A stretch of 64,000 nt of DNA from Bacteroidales bacterium UBA4893. GTDB taxonomy: Bacteria > Bacteroidota > Bacteroidia > Bacteroidales > P3. Shown in pieces: positions 7,654-14,670 of the stretch (positions within the stretch are counted from its first letter, which is position 1; the number at the start of each line of letters is the position of its first letter). The position numbers and the translations under genes were made by a program. The stretch lies in contig DHCV01000040.1 of NCBI GenBank assembly GCA_002399025.1, forward strand, positions 1 to 64,000, read 5' to 3'. The notes under the pieces are model-generated. The model saw only the letters and a list, made by a program, of their open reading frames with translations, was not told where the DNA came from and did not search any database.

Positions 7654-8064
7654 ATGAATAAAAATAATAAAATAAGACAGACCTACATCTTAAAAGATAA
7701 TGGTCTAAATAAAGGAAAGTTTGGTTGGATTAATGAACTCACTAATGAATGGGAAATTGATCCTATCTACGATTACTACTATGCAATTAATTTCGACTTT
7801 GAAACTTACTTGAAGGAGTTAAAGAAATTAAAGCAAGTGGCTATCAAAAGGGCTTTCAAGAGCAAGAGATTTAAGAAAAATCTTCGTAGTTCTTATAATG
7901 CAAATTTAGCTTCAATTCAATCTCTTTTTGGTGTTGCTCTAATTAAGCATGCTTGTGATAACTACGATGATGCTTATTGTTACAACAGCTCTAATATTAA
8001 TTGTATGCGATGCCCATACAGATTTAATAACATTGAAAAAATTGAAGGAGGTTATAATGAATAA
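7654..8064 (+). CDS. Module A small conserved protein
   Basis: About 136 aa from the ATG at 7654 (upstream in-frame ATG at 7645 possible; the module B homologue starts MLNNKKRQSYLLKE, which favours the later one). Unknown family. Basic central helix region (KKLKQVAIKRAFKSKRFKKNLRSS) followed by SIQSLFGVALIKHACDNYDD and a C-terminal cluster of cysteines (CYNSSNINCMRCPYRF), perhaps a small zinc site. It is highly similar to the 137-aa protein of module B along its full length. The stop overlaps the ATPase start by 8 bases, giving coupling. A DNA- or RNA-binding accessory role is a guess from charge and context. Confidence 0.7.
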   Translation: MNKNNKIRQTYILKDNGLNKGKFGWINELTNEWEIDPIYDYYYAINFDFETYLKELKKLKQVAIKRAFKSKRFKKNLRSSYNANLASIQSLFGVALIKHACDNYDDAYCYNSSNINCMRCPYRFNNIEKIEGGYNE

Positions 8065-9265
8065 GAATTCACAAAATATGGAAACAAAAAATGAAAACGC
8101 TAATCCACAATTAGCAAGTGAAAACAACCTTATTAATAATCTTGGAGGGCAATTGCTTTCTGAGGTTATGGTAAAGGAAACTAAAAAAGAAGTACCAAAC
8201 GAGGTTAAAGCAACAGATGTTAAGGTGCAAAGTAAAAATGCTTTTCAATCTTCTCTTGCTCATGAGTTTGAAAAACTTAAGCAAAAGGTTGTTGAGGAGT
8301 TTCTCCCAATTGATGAGGATGAGGTATTTCCCATTTTAAGTGGAGAGGAGATGCTTACTAATGGTATTCAAGAAATACCTATGTTAGTGCCTCCATTAAT
8401 TCATAGTGTTGGACTTGCTTTATTTATTGGAAGTTCCGATATTGGAAAAAGTTCTTTATTGCGTCAATTGGGCATTTGTGTTGCTTCGGGTATGGATTTT
8501 TGTGGGATGAAAATCAATGCAAAATACAATCGAGCAATCATTTGTTCTGGTGAAGATGACGAAATGAGTATTTCATTTCTTCTTAAGAAACAGAATTTAG
8601 ACCTACACCTTAAGCCTGAGCAGTTGAAGAACTTAGTCTATATCTTCGATAATTATAAGCTTATTGAAAGGTTAGAAAACGAATTGCAATCACAGAGGGC
8701 TGATGTTGTTATCATAGATCCATTTACTGATTCATTTAGTAATGATTTGTATAAGGCTATTGATGTTAGAGCTTATCTTAATCAATTTAGTCGATTAACA
8801 AAGAAGTATGAGTGTGTAATTATTTTTATGCATCATACAAGGAAAGGGGCTGAAAATTTAGCTCCATCCAAAAACAATGCTTTGGGTTCTCAGTCTATTG
8901 AAGCAAAGGCTCGTTTGGTGTTGGAACTAAAAGCAAGCGTTAACAATCCAACCTTAAGGCACCTGTGTCCCGTGAAAGGGAATTACATTCCTCAAGAGTT
9001 AAAACGCTCATCAATTGATTTAATGTTTTCCGACAATTTAACTTTCAAATCTATTGGAACTAATACCCCTTTTGATAAGATTAATACCAATGAGGTTAAT
9101 CTTAGCACTCTTGAGGCTGAGTATAAGGAAATCATATCCCTTAAAGAACAAGGCTTAAATTATAGGGAAATAGGTTTGAAGTTTGGAGTTTCTCATGGTA
9201 CTATAATGAATAAGCTTAAGAGGTACGAGAAAATTAAAAATGCAGAAACAATTATCAAAGAATAA
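8057..9265 (+). CDS. RepA-like RecA-fold ATPase (AAA_25 type) with C-terminal HTH
   Basis: 402 aa from the ATG at 8057, chosen because the module B homologue starts with the same MNKNSQNMETKN and because AGGAGG lies just upstream; the frame remains open further upstream inside the small gene. Residues 1-100 are polar and disordered-like. Walker A GSSDIGKS at 125-132, Walker B VVIIDPF, then FMHHTRKG, the HHxRK pattern of hexameric RepA/DnaB-like helicases. C-terminal helix-turn-helix (LNYREIGLKFGVSHGTIMNKL). With the downstream toprim-like protein it forms a helicase-primase type pair typical of integrative and phage-like elements of Bacteroidota. No integrase or relaxase is nearby. Confidence 0.8.
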   Translation: MNKNSQNMETKNENANPQLASENNLINNLGGQLLSEVMVKETKKEVPNEVKATDVKVQSKNAFQSSLAHEFEKLKQKVVEEFLPIDEDEVFPILSGEEMLTNGIQEIPMLVPPLIHSVGLALFIGSSDIGKSSLLRQLGICVASGMDFCGMKINAKYNRAIICSGEDDEMSISFLLKKQNLDLHLKPEQLKNLVYIFDNYKLIERLENELQSQRADVVIIDPFTDSFSNDLYKAIDVRAYLNQFSRLTKKYECVIIFMHHTRKGAENLAPSKNNALGSQSIEAKARLVLELKASVNNPTLRHLCPVKGNYIPQELKRSSIDLMFSDNLTFKSIGTNTPFDKINTNEVNLSTLEAEYKEIISLKEQGLNYREIGLKFGVSHGTIMNKLKRYEKIKNAETIIKE

Positions 9266-9289
9266 TCTTTAATAGATAAGTGTGTGAGT

Positions 9290-9318
9290 GTAACCCCAAT
9301 AATTTATTATTGGGTTAC
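9290..9318 (+). other. Hairpin between the ATPase and toprim-like genes of module A
   Basis: GTAA-C-CCCAATAA, TTTA loop, TTATTGGGTTAC: a 12-bp stem with one bulged C. No T-run follows, so an attenuator, a processing site or a DNA site is as likely as a terminator. The equivalent gap in module B has only a GGGTAATATT-type short symmetry. Confidence 0.5.
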
Positions 9319-9418
9319 CCACCACTATTAAAACTTTGGTTAATGTTCATTTTATAGGGGTTTTGACCAAGTTGACCATAACCAAGAATATTTAAGTTAT
9401 TAAAATTTAAACAAAACA

Positions 9419-10414
9419 ATGAGTATAGAATTAGAAAAATATAAAGGACAATCAACAAGATATACTTGTCCAAAATGTGGAAGAAAACATTCTTTTACAA
9501 GATATATCGACACAGAAACAAATATTTATATTGATGAAAAGGTAGGTATTTGCAATAGAGCAATTAAATGTGGCTATCACTACACACCTAAACAATTCTT
9601 TGAAAATAACCCTTCCTATAATCAATATCCATATACGATTAATTATAGTCGTTTGGGATTTGAAATCCCAAGCGTTCATAAGTTCGGGATTTCAAATCCC
9701 GAACAACGTTTAAAGGAATTAATCCCAATCAAACAAATTGATAATAAATATCTCTTACAAACCATTTCCAAGCCTTCCCATTTCCTAACCTTTCTTTTTG
9801 ATAATTTCCCTAAAGAAGATGTAGAAAGAGTTATTAAAGACTATTTTATAGGTGGAGCAATGGATAATGGAGTAGTCTTTTGGCAAATTGACAGCAGCTT
9901 TAGAATAAGAACAGGAAAGATAATGCAATACAACCCACAAACAGGAAGAAGAGTTAAAAACAACTCAACAACTCAACACCTAAACAACTCAACACCTAAA
10001 CCATTAACTTGGGTGCATTCTGAAATGAAACGTAAAAATCTACTACCTGATGATTGGCAACTGACACAATGTTTATTTGGAGAACATTTATTGATTAAAT
10101 ACCCTGAAAAGCCTATTATGTTGGTGGAATCGGAAAAGACTTCAATAATAATGTCGCTTTATGAACCTTCTTTTAATTGGATGGCAACAGGGGGATTAAA
10201 CAACCTAACAGAGAATAAAATCTACCCTATCAGAAAACAGCAAATAACGGCTTTTCCTGACCTTAAATGCTTTGAGCTATGGCAAAGTAAGGCAGAGAGA
10301 ATAAACAAAGCAATAGGCTCTAAAATTGAATTATCTAATATATTAGAAGAAAGAGCAACAAAAGAAGATAAGGAATTGGGACTTGATTTGGCGGACTACT
10401 TTTTAAATGGTTAA
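9419..10414 (+). CDS. Zinc-finger, toprim-like protein (DUF6371 type), module A
   Basis: 331 aa. N-terminal zinc ribbon C17-x2-C20 ... C45-x5-C51-GYH, as in primase-type and DUF6371 proteins. The central part (DYFIGGAMDNGVVFWQID, then GKIMQYNPQTGRR) and the segment LFGEHLLIKYPEKPIMLVESEKTSIIMSL ... ATGG look like the toprim-type nucleotidyl core with the conserved Glu after the first strand. It ends LDLADYFLNG, as its module B paralogue ends WDLADYLLNKL. Residues about 77-98 are translated from a palindromic repeat, and residues about 180-193 from a CAACTCAACACC repeat, both absent as such from the paralogue. Probable replication role; family name by memory of the signature. Confidence 0.72.
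   Translation: MSIELEKYKGQSTRYTCPKCGRKHSFTRYIDTETNIYIDEKVGICNRAIKCGYHYTPKQFFENNPSYNQYPYTINYSRLGFEIPSVHKFGISNPEQRLKELIPIKQIDNKYLLQTISKPSHFLTFLFDNFPKEDVERVIKDYFIGGAMDNGVVFWQIDSSFRIRTGKIMQYNPQTGRRVKNNSTTQHLNNSTPKPLTWVHSEMKRKNLLPDDWQLTQCLFGEHLLIKYPEKPIMLVESEKTSIIMSLYEPSFNWMATGGLNNLTENKIYPIRKQQITAFPDLKCFELWQSKAERINKAIGSKIELSNILEERATKEDKELGLDLADYFLNG
9647..9712 (+). repeat. Palindromic repeat inserted in frame in the toprim-like gene
   Basis: Two adjacent perfect-type hairpins, CG-TTTGGGATTT-GAAATCCCAA-CG and TTCGGGATTT-CAAATCCCGAA, joined by TTCATAAG. They are open in the gene's reading frame. The GGGATTT/AAATCCC arms resemble REP-like family 1. Confidence 0.8.
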
Positions 10415-10867
10415 TGGTTAGTGGGTTTAGTTGTTTAATCGTTTATTTGTTTAGTTGTCAGAATCAGGATTGGCTTGATTAAAGGATTAATAGGATAATA
10501 GTTTAAACGTCATTGCGAACCGAAGGTGAAGTAATCTAGTATTACTAGTATTATTATTCTACTTTCTTTTGGATTGCTTCGTCCTACGTCCTCGCAATGA
10601 CGGAAGCAACTCAACATCTCAACGCCTAAACAACTCAACACCTAAACCCCTAAACCCTAAACAAACATCAATAATAATGAAAAATAAAAGGGAGATAAAT
10701 AAAAATATAAAGGAGATATTTTGAAATATAAGGGAGATAAATAAAAATATAAAGGAGATATTTTCAATTATAATTCACTTTTTTCCAAATGGGTATATTT
10801 AACATTATTTAACTAAAAAATACTGCAAAAAAATACACTTAAAATGCTATATATCAAAAAGTTTTTG
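10415..10867. repeat. Repeat-filled gap after module A
   Basis: Contains GTTTAGTTGTTT-type 8-mers beginning right at the stop codon, a palindromic element (10508-10602, separate entry), CAACTCAACACC/AACGCC repeats (about 10604-10665), and a 42-bp tandem duplication starting at 10690 and 10732 (GGGAGATAAATAAAAATATA...). A related GGGAGATAAAT repeat occurs at 56795-56895. No gene seen. Confidence 0.75.
10508..10602. repeat. Palindromic element with CGTCATTGCGA ends
   Basis: Terminal inverted repeats CGTCATTGCGA and TCGCAATGACG enclose inner arms (GAAGGTGAAGTAATC and GGATTGCTTCGTCC). This is a widespread bacterial palindromic repeat type. A half copy lies inside the toprim-like gene of module B (30773-30802). 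Confidence 0.8.
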
Positions 10868-10875
10868 TATCTTTG
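10868..10875 (+). promoter_or_regulatory. -7 box for HU-like gene 1
   Basis: TATCTTTG. Preceded at exactly 6 bases by TATCAAAAAG, an arrangement repeated at HU-like gene 2 (TATCAAAAAG, 6 bases, TATATTTG). It rules out a start codon at 10844. Confidence 0.7.
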
Positions 10876-10933
10876 TAAGGTGAGATTAAGGAAATATTAT
10901 TCCAATAAAATCCACAATTATGTAAAACTTAAA

Positions 10934-10957
10934 AACCTCGTCGATGATATTAAGGTT
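10934..10957 (+). promoter_or_regulatory. Conserved leader hairpin of HU-like gene 1
   Basis: AACCT ... AGGTT with CGATGATAT in the loop, followed by TTAATCG. The same 27-base block, with one deletion and one change, precedes HU-like gene 2 (40619-40640). Its place just before the start codon suggests control of translation or of transcript stability. Confidence 0.5.
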
Positions 10958-10972
10958 AATCGCAGAATGTTT

Positions 10973-11401
10973 ATGATGAATTGGACTTCCATTAAGAAGA
11001 AAATTGCTGTGGGGGCTAACCCTGGGGAAAAGTATGTTGCTGTTATCTCACGCAATGGGATTATGTCTGAAGAGCAATTGATTGAGAGAATTGCTGGTGC
11101 ATCCTCATTGGCTGAGAATGATATTCTTTCAGCAATTAGAGCTTTGCAAATGGTTATCACTGAAGAAACAATGAATGGCACAACCGTTCAATTGAATCAG
11201 CTTGGTAACTTCACTCCTTACCTTAAGGCTAAGGCTATGGATACTGCTGAAGAAGTTGATGCTTCAACCATTAGAGGGATTAAAGTGAATTTCAAACCAA
11301 ATGTTCGCTTTAAGAACAAGTTAAAAGCAGCTTATTACGAGTATCGTAATCCAATGCCAAAGGGTTTGGTATTGCCTGCTGAAGAAGTTGTTAATCCGTA
11401 A
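10973..11401 (+). CDS. HU-like DNA-binding protein (HU-HIG type), copy 1
   Basis: 142 aa from the ATG at 10973 (MMNW, aligned with MFNY of copy 2; ATGs at 10967 and 10976 also possible). Family members are histone-like, nucleoid-associated proteins of Bacteroidota with an N-terminal extension. Visible marks: KKKIAVGANPGEKYVAVISRNG, then LIERIAGASSLAENDI, LRALQMVI-type helix, a beta-arm GTTVQLNQLGNFTPYLKAKAMD, and the FKPNVRFKNKLK tail. It resembles the protein at 40167-40604 over its whole length. It sits just downstream of module A and upstream of the Glu-rich/phosphatase pair, in its own unit with a long leader. Confidence 0.85.
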   Translation: MMNWTSIKKKIAVGANPGEKYVAVISRNGIMSEEQLIERIAGASSLAENDILSAIRALQMVITEETMNGTTVQLNQLGNFTPYLKAKAMDTAEEVDASTIRGIKVNFKPNVRFKNKLKAAYYEYRNPMPKGLVLPAEEVVNP

Positions 11402-11484
11402 GTGCAAAACTTTCTTCCCCTTTAGGGGATTGAGGGGTGAATGGTTAGTGGTCAATTAGGGGAATGAGGGTAATTGAAAAGTTG

Positions 11485-11520
11485 GGTAATCCTTAATTGG
11501 GTTGCCTTTCTTTTTTTTAT
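11485..11520 (+). terminator. Probable terminator after HU-like gene 1
   Basis: Stem GGTAA-T-CC with GGTTGCC (one bulge, one G-U), followed by TTTCTTTTTTTT. The preceding 11412-11436 contains CCCCTTTAGGGG, a short palindrome also found after both LRR genes. Confidence 0.55.
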
Positions 11521-11676
11521 CAGACAAAAGAATCCTAATACAAGACAAAATATAACATGCCCCAATAAGGTTGTTGACAATTTATTGTTGATTTGTTTTG
11601 AGAAAAACATACTTCAATTCAAATTTTATTGGTAATTTTACACAGAATTTTTAATAATAAAAAGATTATATTTAAG

Positions 11677-12795
11677 ATGAATGAGTTTCAGAATCAATTA
11701 CAAAAGGTTATTAGTGAAATAAATAAAGCTTCCCAAAGAGTGGTGCTATCAGAAAGAATTGAACAGATAGATTTGGATGTTTTATTGGAAAGAATTAGAA
11801 AGGCTTATTGTCTGGTTATAGATTTGGGGATTGAGCAAGAGGAAATTCCTGCGTTTGCTATGCCTGCGAGTGAAAGAATTGTGGAAAAGGCTGATGAATT
11901 GGAGGAGTTGGTTATTGAAGAGGAGAATAGTTTTGAGCCTAAGGTAGAGGATATTAAGGAGATTGTGGCTGAGCAGGAGATTGAGCAAGAGGTTGAGCAA
12001 GAGCAAGAGATTGAAGAAGAGTTTGAGGAGGAAATCGAAGAAGAAGAAATCGAAGAAGAGGAAGAAGAAGAGGAAGAAGAGGAAGAAGAGGAAGAGGAAG
12101 AGGAAGAGGAAGTGCAAGAGCAGCAAGAGGAGAAAGAGATAGTTAAGCATGAGTTTCAAGAACAATTGGAATTGATTATTGAGCCTGAGCCTAAGATTGA
12201 AAAATTGATTCAGGAGGATTTGTTTGACCAAGTGGAAATCCAAGAGATGCCTTCAAAGATGTTTGAGAATGAGCCAGAAAATAATAAGGATGAGATTCCT
12301 TCAGTGCTTAAGTATTTGAACGAACAAATGCCTAAGGTTTCAACTCTTTCTCCCTTTATTCCCTCTACGCCTAAGCAAGAGTCAGAGCCTATAATTGATG
12401 AGCCAAAGATTGATGAGCCAAAGATTGATGAAACCCCTTCAGCTCCACTTCCAACAACGAATGGAAAGTCTATTGGGGAGCAATATGAACAAAAGAAATC
12501 TGTTTTTGAAAATATTTCAACCAAAGTAAAACAAGATGATGTTTCTAAGCGTTTTAGTAGTAGAGTTGATTTAAGGACAGCAATTGGGGTGAATGAGAAG
12601 TTTATGTTTATTACTGATTTGTTTTCTGGCAATTTGCGTGAATATACCGACTTCATTCAAAGGCTCAACGATGCTGAAAATGAAGAGATGGCAAACGAGA
12701 TTCTAAATTCAGAAAGGGAAAACAAACGCTGGGTATCTAATTCGCTTTCCTATACAACGCTTATGGAAATTTTGGCAAAGAAATTTCATAGGTAG
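11677..12795 (+). CDS. Glu-rich protein of unknown function
   Basis: 372 aa from the ATG at 11677; the frame opens at 11629 but AGATGAATGAG fits the usual start region. Residues 1-60 are helical (QNQLQKVISEINKASQRVVLSERIEQ). Residues about 100-155 are almost pure Glu, encoded by a purine-only GAA/GAG tract. A Pro/Asp linker with a repeated EPKID unit follows, and the last 75 residues form a compact conserved-looking domain (RVDLRTAIGVNEKFMFITDLFSGNLREY). Its stop is 24 bases before the phosphatase gene, so the two are probably cotranscribed. Function unknown; the acidic spacer could be a tether. Confidence 0.65.
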   Translation: MNEFQNQLQKVISEINKASQRVVLSERIEQIDLDVLLERIRKAYCLVIDLGIEQEEIPAFAMPASERIVEKADELEELVIEEENSFEPKVEDIKEIVAEQEIEQEVEQEQEIEEEFEEEIEEEEIEEEEEEEEEEEEEEEEEEEEVQEQQEEKEIVKHEFQEQLELIIEPEPKIEKLIQEDLFDQVEIQEMPSKMFENEPENNKDEIPSVLKYLNEQMPKVSTLSPFIPSTPKQESEPIIDEPKIDEPKIDETPSAPLPTTNGKSIGEQYEQKKSVFENISTKVKQDDVSKRFSSRVDLRTAIGVNEKFMFITDLFSGNLREYTDFIQRLNDAENEEMANEILNSERENKRWVSNSLSYTTLMEILAKKFHR

Positions 12796-12819
12796 TTATT
12801 ATTAAAAATCTATTAGGCT

Positions 12820-14010
12820 ATGAATGAGAAATATTATGTGGAAGTAGGTTCTAACCAAAGGAATCATTTTGGGGAGCATATTTGTGGTGATGTCTTTCTT
12901 TCTAAGCGTATTAAGGAGGAGGGAAGGCTTATTTCTGTTTTGGCAGATGGGATGGGGCATGGTGTTAAGGCAAATGTCTTAGGGACTCTAACTGCCACTT
13001 TGGCTTTGGGCTTTTCTGAGGAATATAAGGACCCTCAAACTATTGGTAATATTATCATGAACACCTTGCCTGTGTGTAGTGAGAGGAAGATTAGTTATGC
13101 TACCTTTACGATTGTTGATGTTGATAATGGTGAGGTAAGTATTTTGGAATACGATAATCCTTTGTGTCTTGTTATGCGTGGAGCCAATATTTTGGAGTTG
13201 GATTGGGAGGAGCTAAGCCTAAATACTAAGAATATTCTTGGGGAAACTCAAGAGATTAAGACCTATAAATTTATTCCAGAGAAAGAGGATAGGATTATTT
13301 TTATTTCTGATGGAGTAACTCAGTCTGGAATGGGCTCACCTGAGCTAATGTTGGGCTGGACAAGGGAAAACTATGTTGAGTATGTTAAGGAAATCATAAG
13401 TCATGATAGGAATATTTCTGCTTCAAAATTGGCTCAAAAGATTGTTAATAAGGCTTATGCTAACGATAATTTCAAATCAAAGGACGATACTTCTTGTGGG
13501 GTTATTTATTTTAGAAATCCGAGAAAGATAATTATTGCAACCGGTCCCCCTTTTAGGAAGGAAAGTGATGAGGAGTTTGCTGAGACTGTTAAGAGCTTTG
13601 ATGGGAAGAAAATCCTTTGTGGGGCAACAACCACAGATATTATTTCAAGAGAATGGGGGGTTAGTGTTGATGATAATGTTGAGCCAACCGACCCAACTCT
13701 TCCTCCAATGTCGAAGATGGAAGGAATTGACTTGGTTACGGAAGGAATTCTCACTCTCAATAAGGTTGTCAATATTCTTTCCAACAACACTGAGTCAACC
13801 CTCAATCTGGGCAACGGACCAGCAGACCAAATCATTAGGCTCCTTTTGGATAGTGATGAGATAGTTATTATGGTTGGAACTAAGATTAATCAAGCTCATC
13901 ACGACCCTACTCTTGGGGTTGAGGTGGAGATAAGAAGAACAACAGTTAAACGTTTGGAAGATGTGTTGGAAAAGAAATTTATGAAGGAAGTAATTGTACA
14001 ATACATATAA
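12820..14010 (+). CDS. SpoIIE/PP2C-type serine/threonine phosphatase
   Basis: 396 aa, cytosolic. Residues 1-225 show the PP2C-like SpoIIE fold: early metal-binding Asp in SVLADGMGHG, the Gly-Leu/Met element RIIFISDGVTQSGMG, and a late Asp pair in SKDDTSCGVIYF. The C-terminal 160 residues (from PRKIIIATGPPF) form a second conserved domain of unknown role seen with such phosphatases in anaerobes. These proteins reverse phosphorylation in partner-switch signalling, but no anti-sigma kinase or STAS partner is visible here; the Glu-rich protein directly upstream is the only candidate partner. Confidence 0.83.
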   Translation: MNEKYYVEVGSNQRNHFGEHICGDVFLSKRIKEEGRLISVLADGMGHGVKANVLGTLTATLALGFSEEYKDPQTIGNIIMNTLPVCSERKISYATFTIVDVDNGEVSILEYDNPLCLVMRGANILELDWEELSLNTKNILGETQEIKTYKFIPEKEDRIIFISDGVTQSGMGSPELMLGWTRENYVEYVKEIISHDRNISASKLAQKIVNKAYANDNFKSKDDTSCGVIYFRNPRKIIIATGPPFRKESDEEFAETVKSFDGKKILCGATTTDIISREWGVSVDDNVEPTDPTLPPMSKMEGIDLVTEGILTLNKVVNILSNNTESTLNLGNGPADQIIRLLLDSDEIVIMVGTKINQAHHDPTLGVEVEIRRTTVKRLEDVLEKKFMKEVIVQYI

Positions 14011-14016
14011 AATTCA

Positions 14017-14024
14017 TACCTTTG
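14017..14024 (+). promoter_or_regulatory. -7 box for the Sel1 pair
   Basis: TACCTTTG, 54 bases upstream of the start at 14078. Confidence 0.6.
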
Positions 14025-14077
14025 CCCTCTTAATAATTAGATGAATATAGATTTAAATCATAAAAACCTTTAGAAAT

Positions 14078-14656
14078 ATGATTAAGAAAATAGTGTTTGT
14101 TTTATTTGTTGTTATTAGTACAACAGCCTTTTCACAAACCTACATAAGAGACGCAGAACTTGGAGATAAGGATGCTCAATATCGTTTGGGTAGGATGTAC
14201 GAAAGGGCAGATAGGATGCCAAAGGATATGGCTAAGGCACTCTATTGGTATTCTCAAGCAGCAGAACAAGACCAACCTCAAGCCATTCAAGCATTAGCAG
14301 AGCTTTATTTCTATGGAGTTGAAGTGGATAGGAAGCCTCGAATTGCCTATACATTATTCCTTAGGAGTGCTGAGTTTAAGAATGTTGAAGCATATTATTG
14401 CTTAGGAGAAATGTATTTTGCAGGACAAGGAGTTGATAGAGATTACAATAAAGCATTTTCGTGGTATAAGAAAGCTGCCGATGAGGGTAATTTGGCAAAG
14501 GCACAGTATAGGATTGGGCAGTTGCTTTATGAAGGGGAATATGTTAAGCAAGATAAGGCAATGGGCATAAATTATATTAAGATGGCATTTCAGAATGGAT
14601 ATCCAAAAGCCTATGAGTATTGGACAGAAAAGCAAATGTGGAAGTACGAAAAATAA
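14078..14656 (+). CDS. Secreted Sel1-repeat protein (192 aa)
   Basis: Signal peptide MIKKIVFVLFVVISTTAFSQ, then about four Sel1/TPR-like helical repeats with the A-x-Y-x-LG-x-MY, A-x-x-WY-x-x-AAE pattern (for example QYRLGRMYERADRMPKDMAKALYWY). Sel1 repeats bind other proteins, often in envelope or signalling complexes. Periplasmic location is predicted. It is followed after 14 bases by a second Sel1 protein, so the two form a unit. Confidence 0.85.
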   Translation: MIKKIVFVLFVVISTTAFSQTYIRDAELGDKDAQYRLGRMYERADRMPKDMAKALYWYSQAAEQDQPQAIQALAELYFYGVEVDRKPRIAYTLFLRSAEFKNVEAYYCLGEMYFAGQGVDRDYNKAFSWYKKAADEGNLAKAQYRIGQLLYEGEYVKQDKAMGINYIKMAFQNGYPKAYEYWTEKQMWKYEK

Positions 14657-14670
14657 ATTAAGAACGACTT

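Noticed and set aside
7645..8064. Small gene plus ATPase as a toxin-antitoxin pair
   Set aside because: The larger gene is a RecA-fold ATPase with HHxRK motif and the next gene is primase-like, so a replication-type set is more likely.
11782..12243. 153-codon minus-strand frame rich in Leu/Phe
   Set aside because: It is the complement of the GAA/GAG tract of the Glu-rich gene; composition, not coding, keeps it open.
13506..13864. Overlapping frames on both strands within the phosphatase gene
   Set aside because: Shadows of the coding frame; no family similarity and no promoter.
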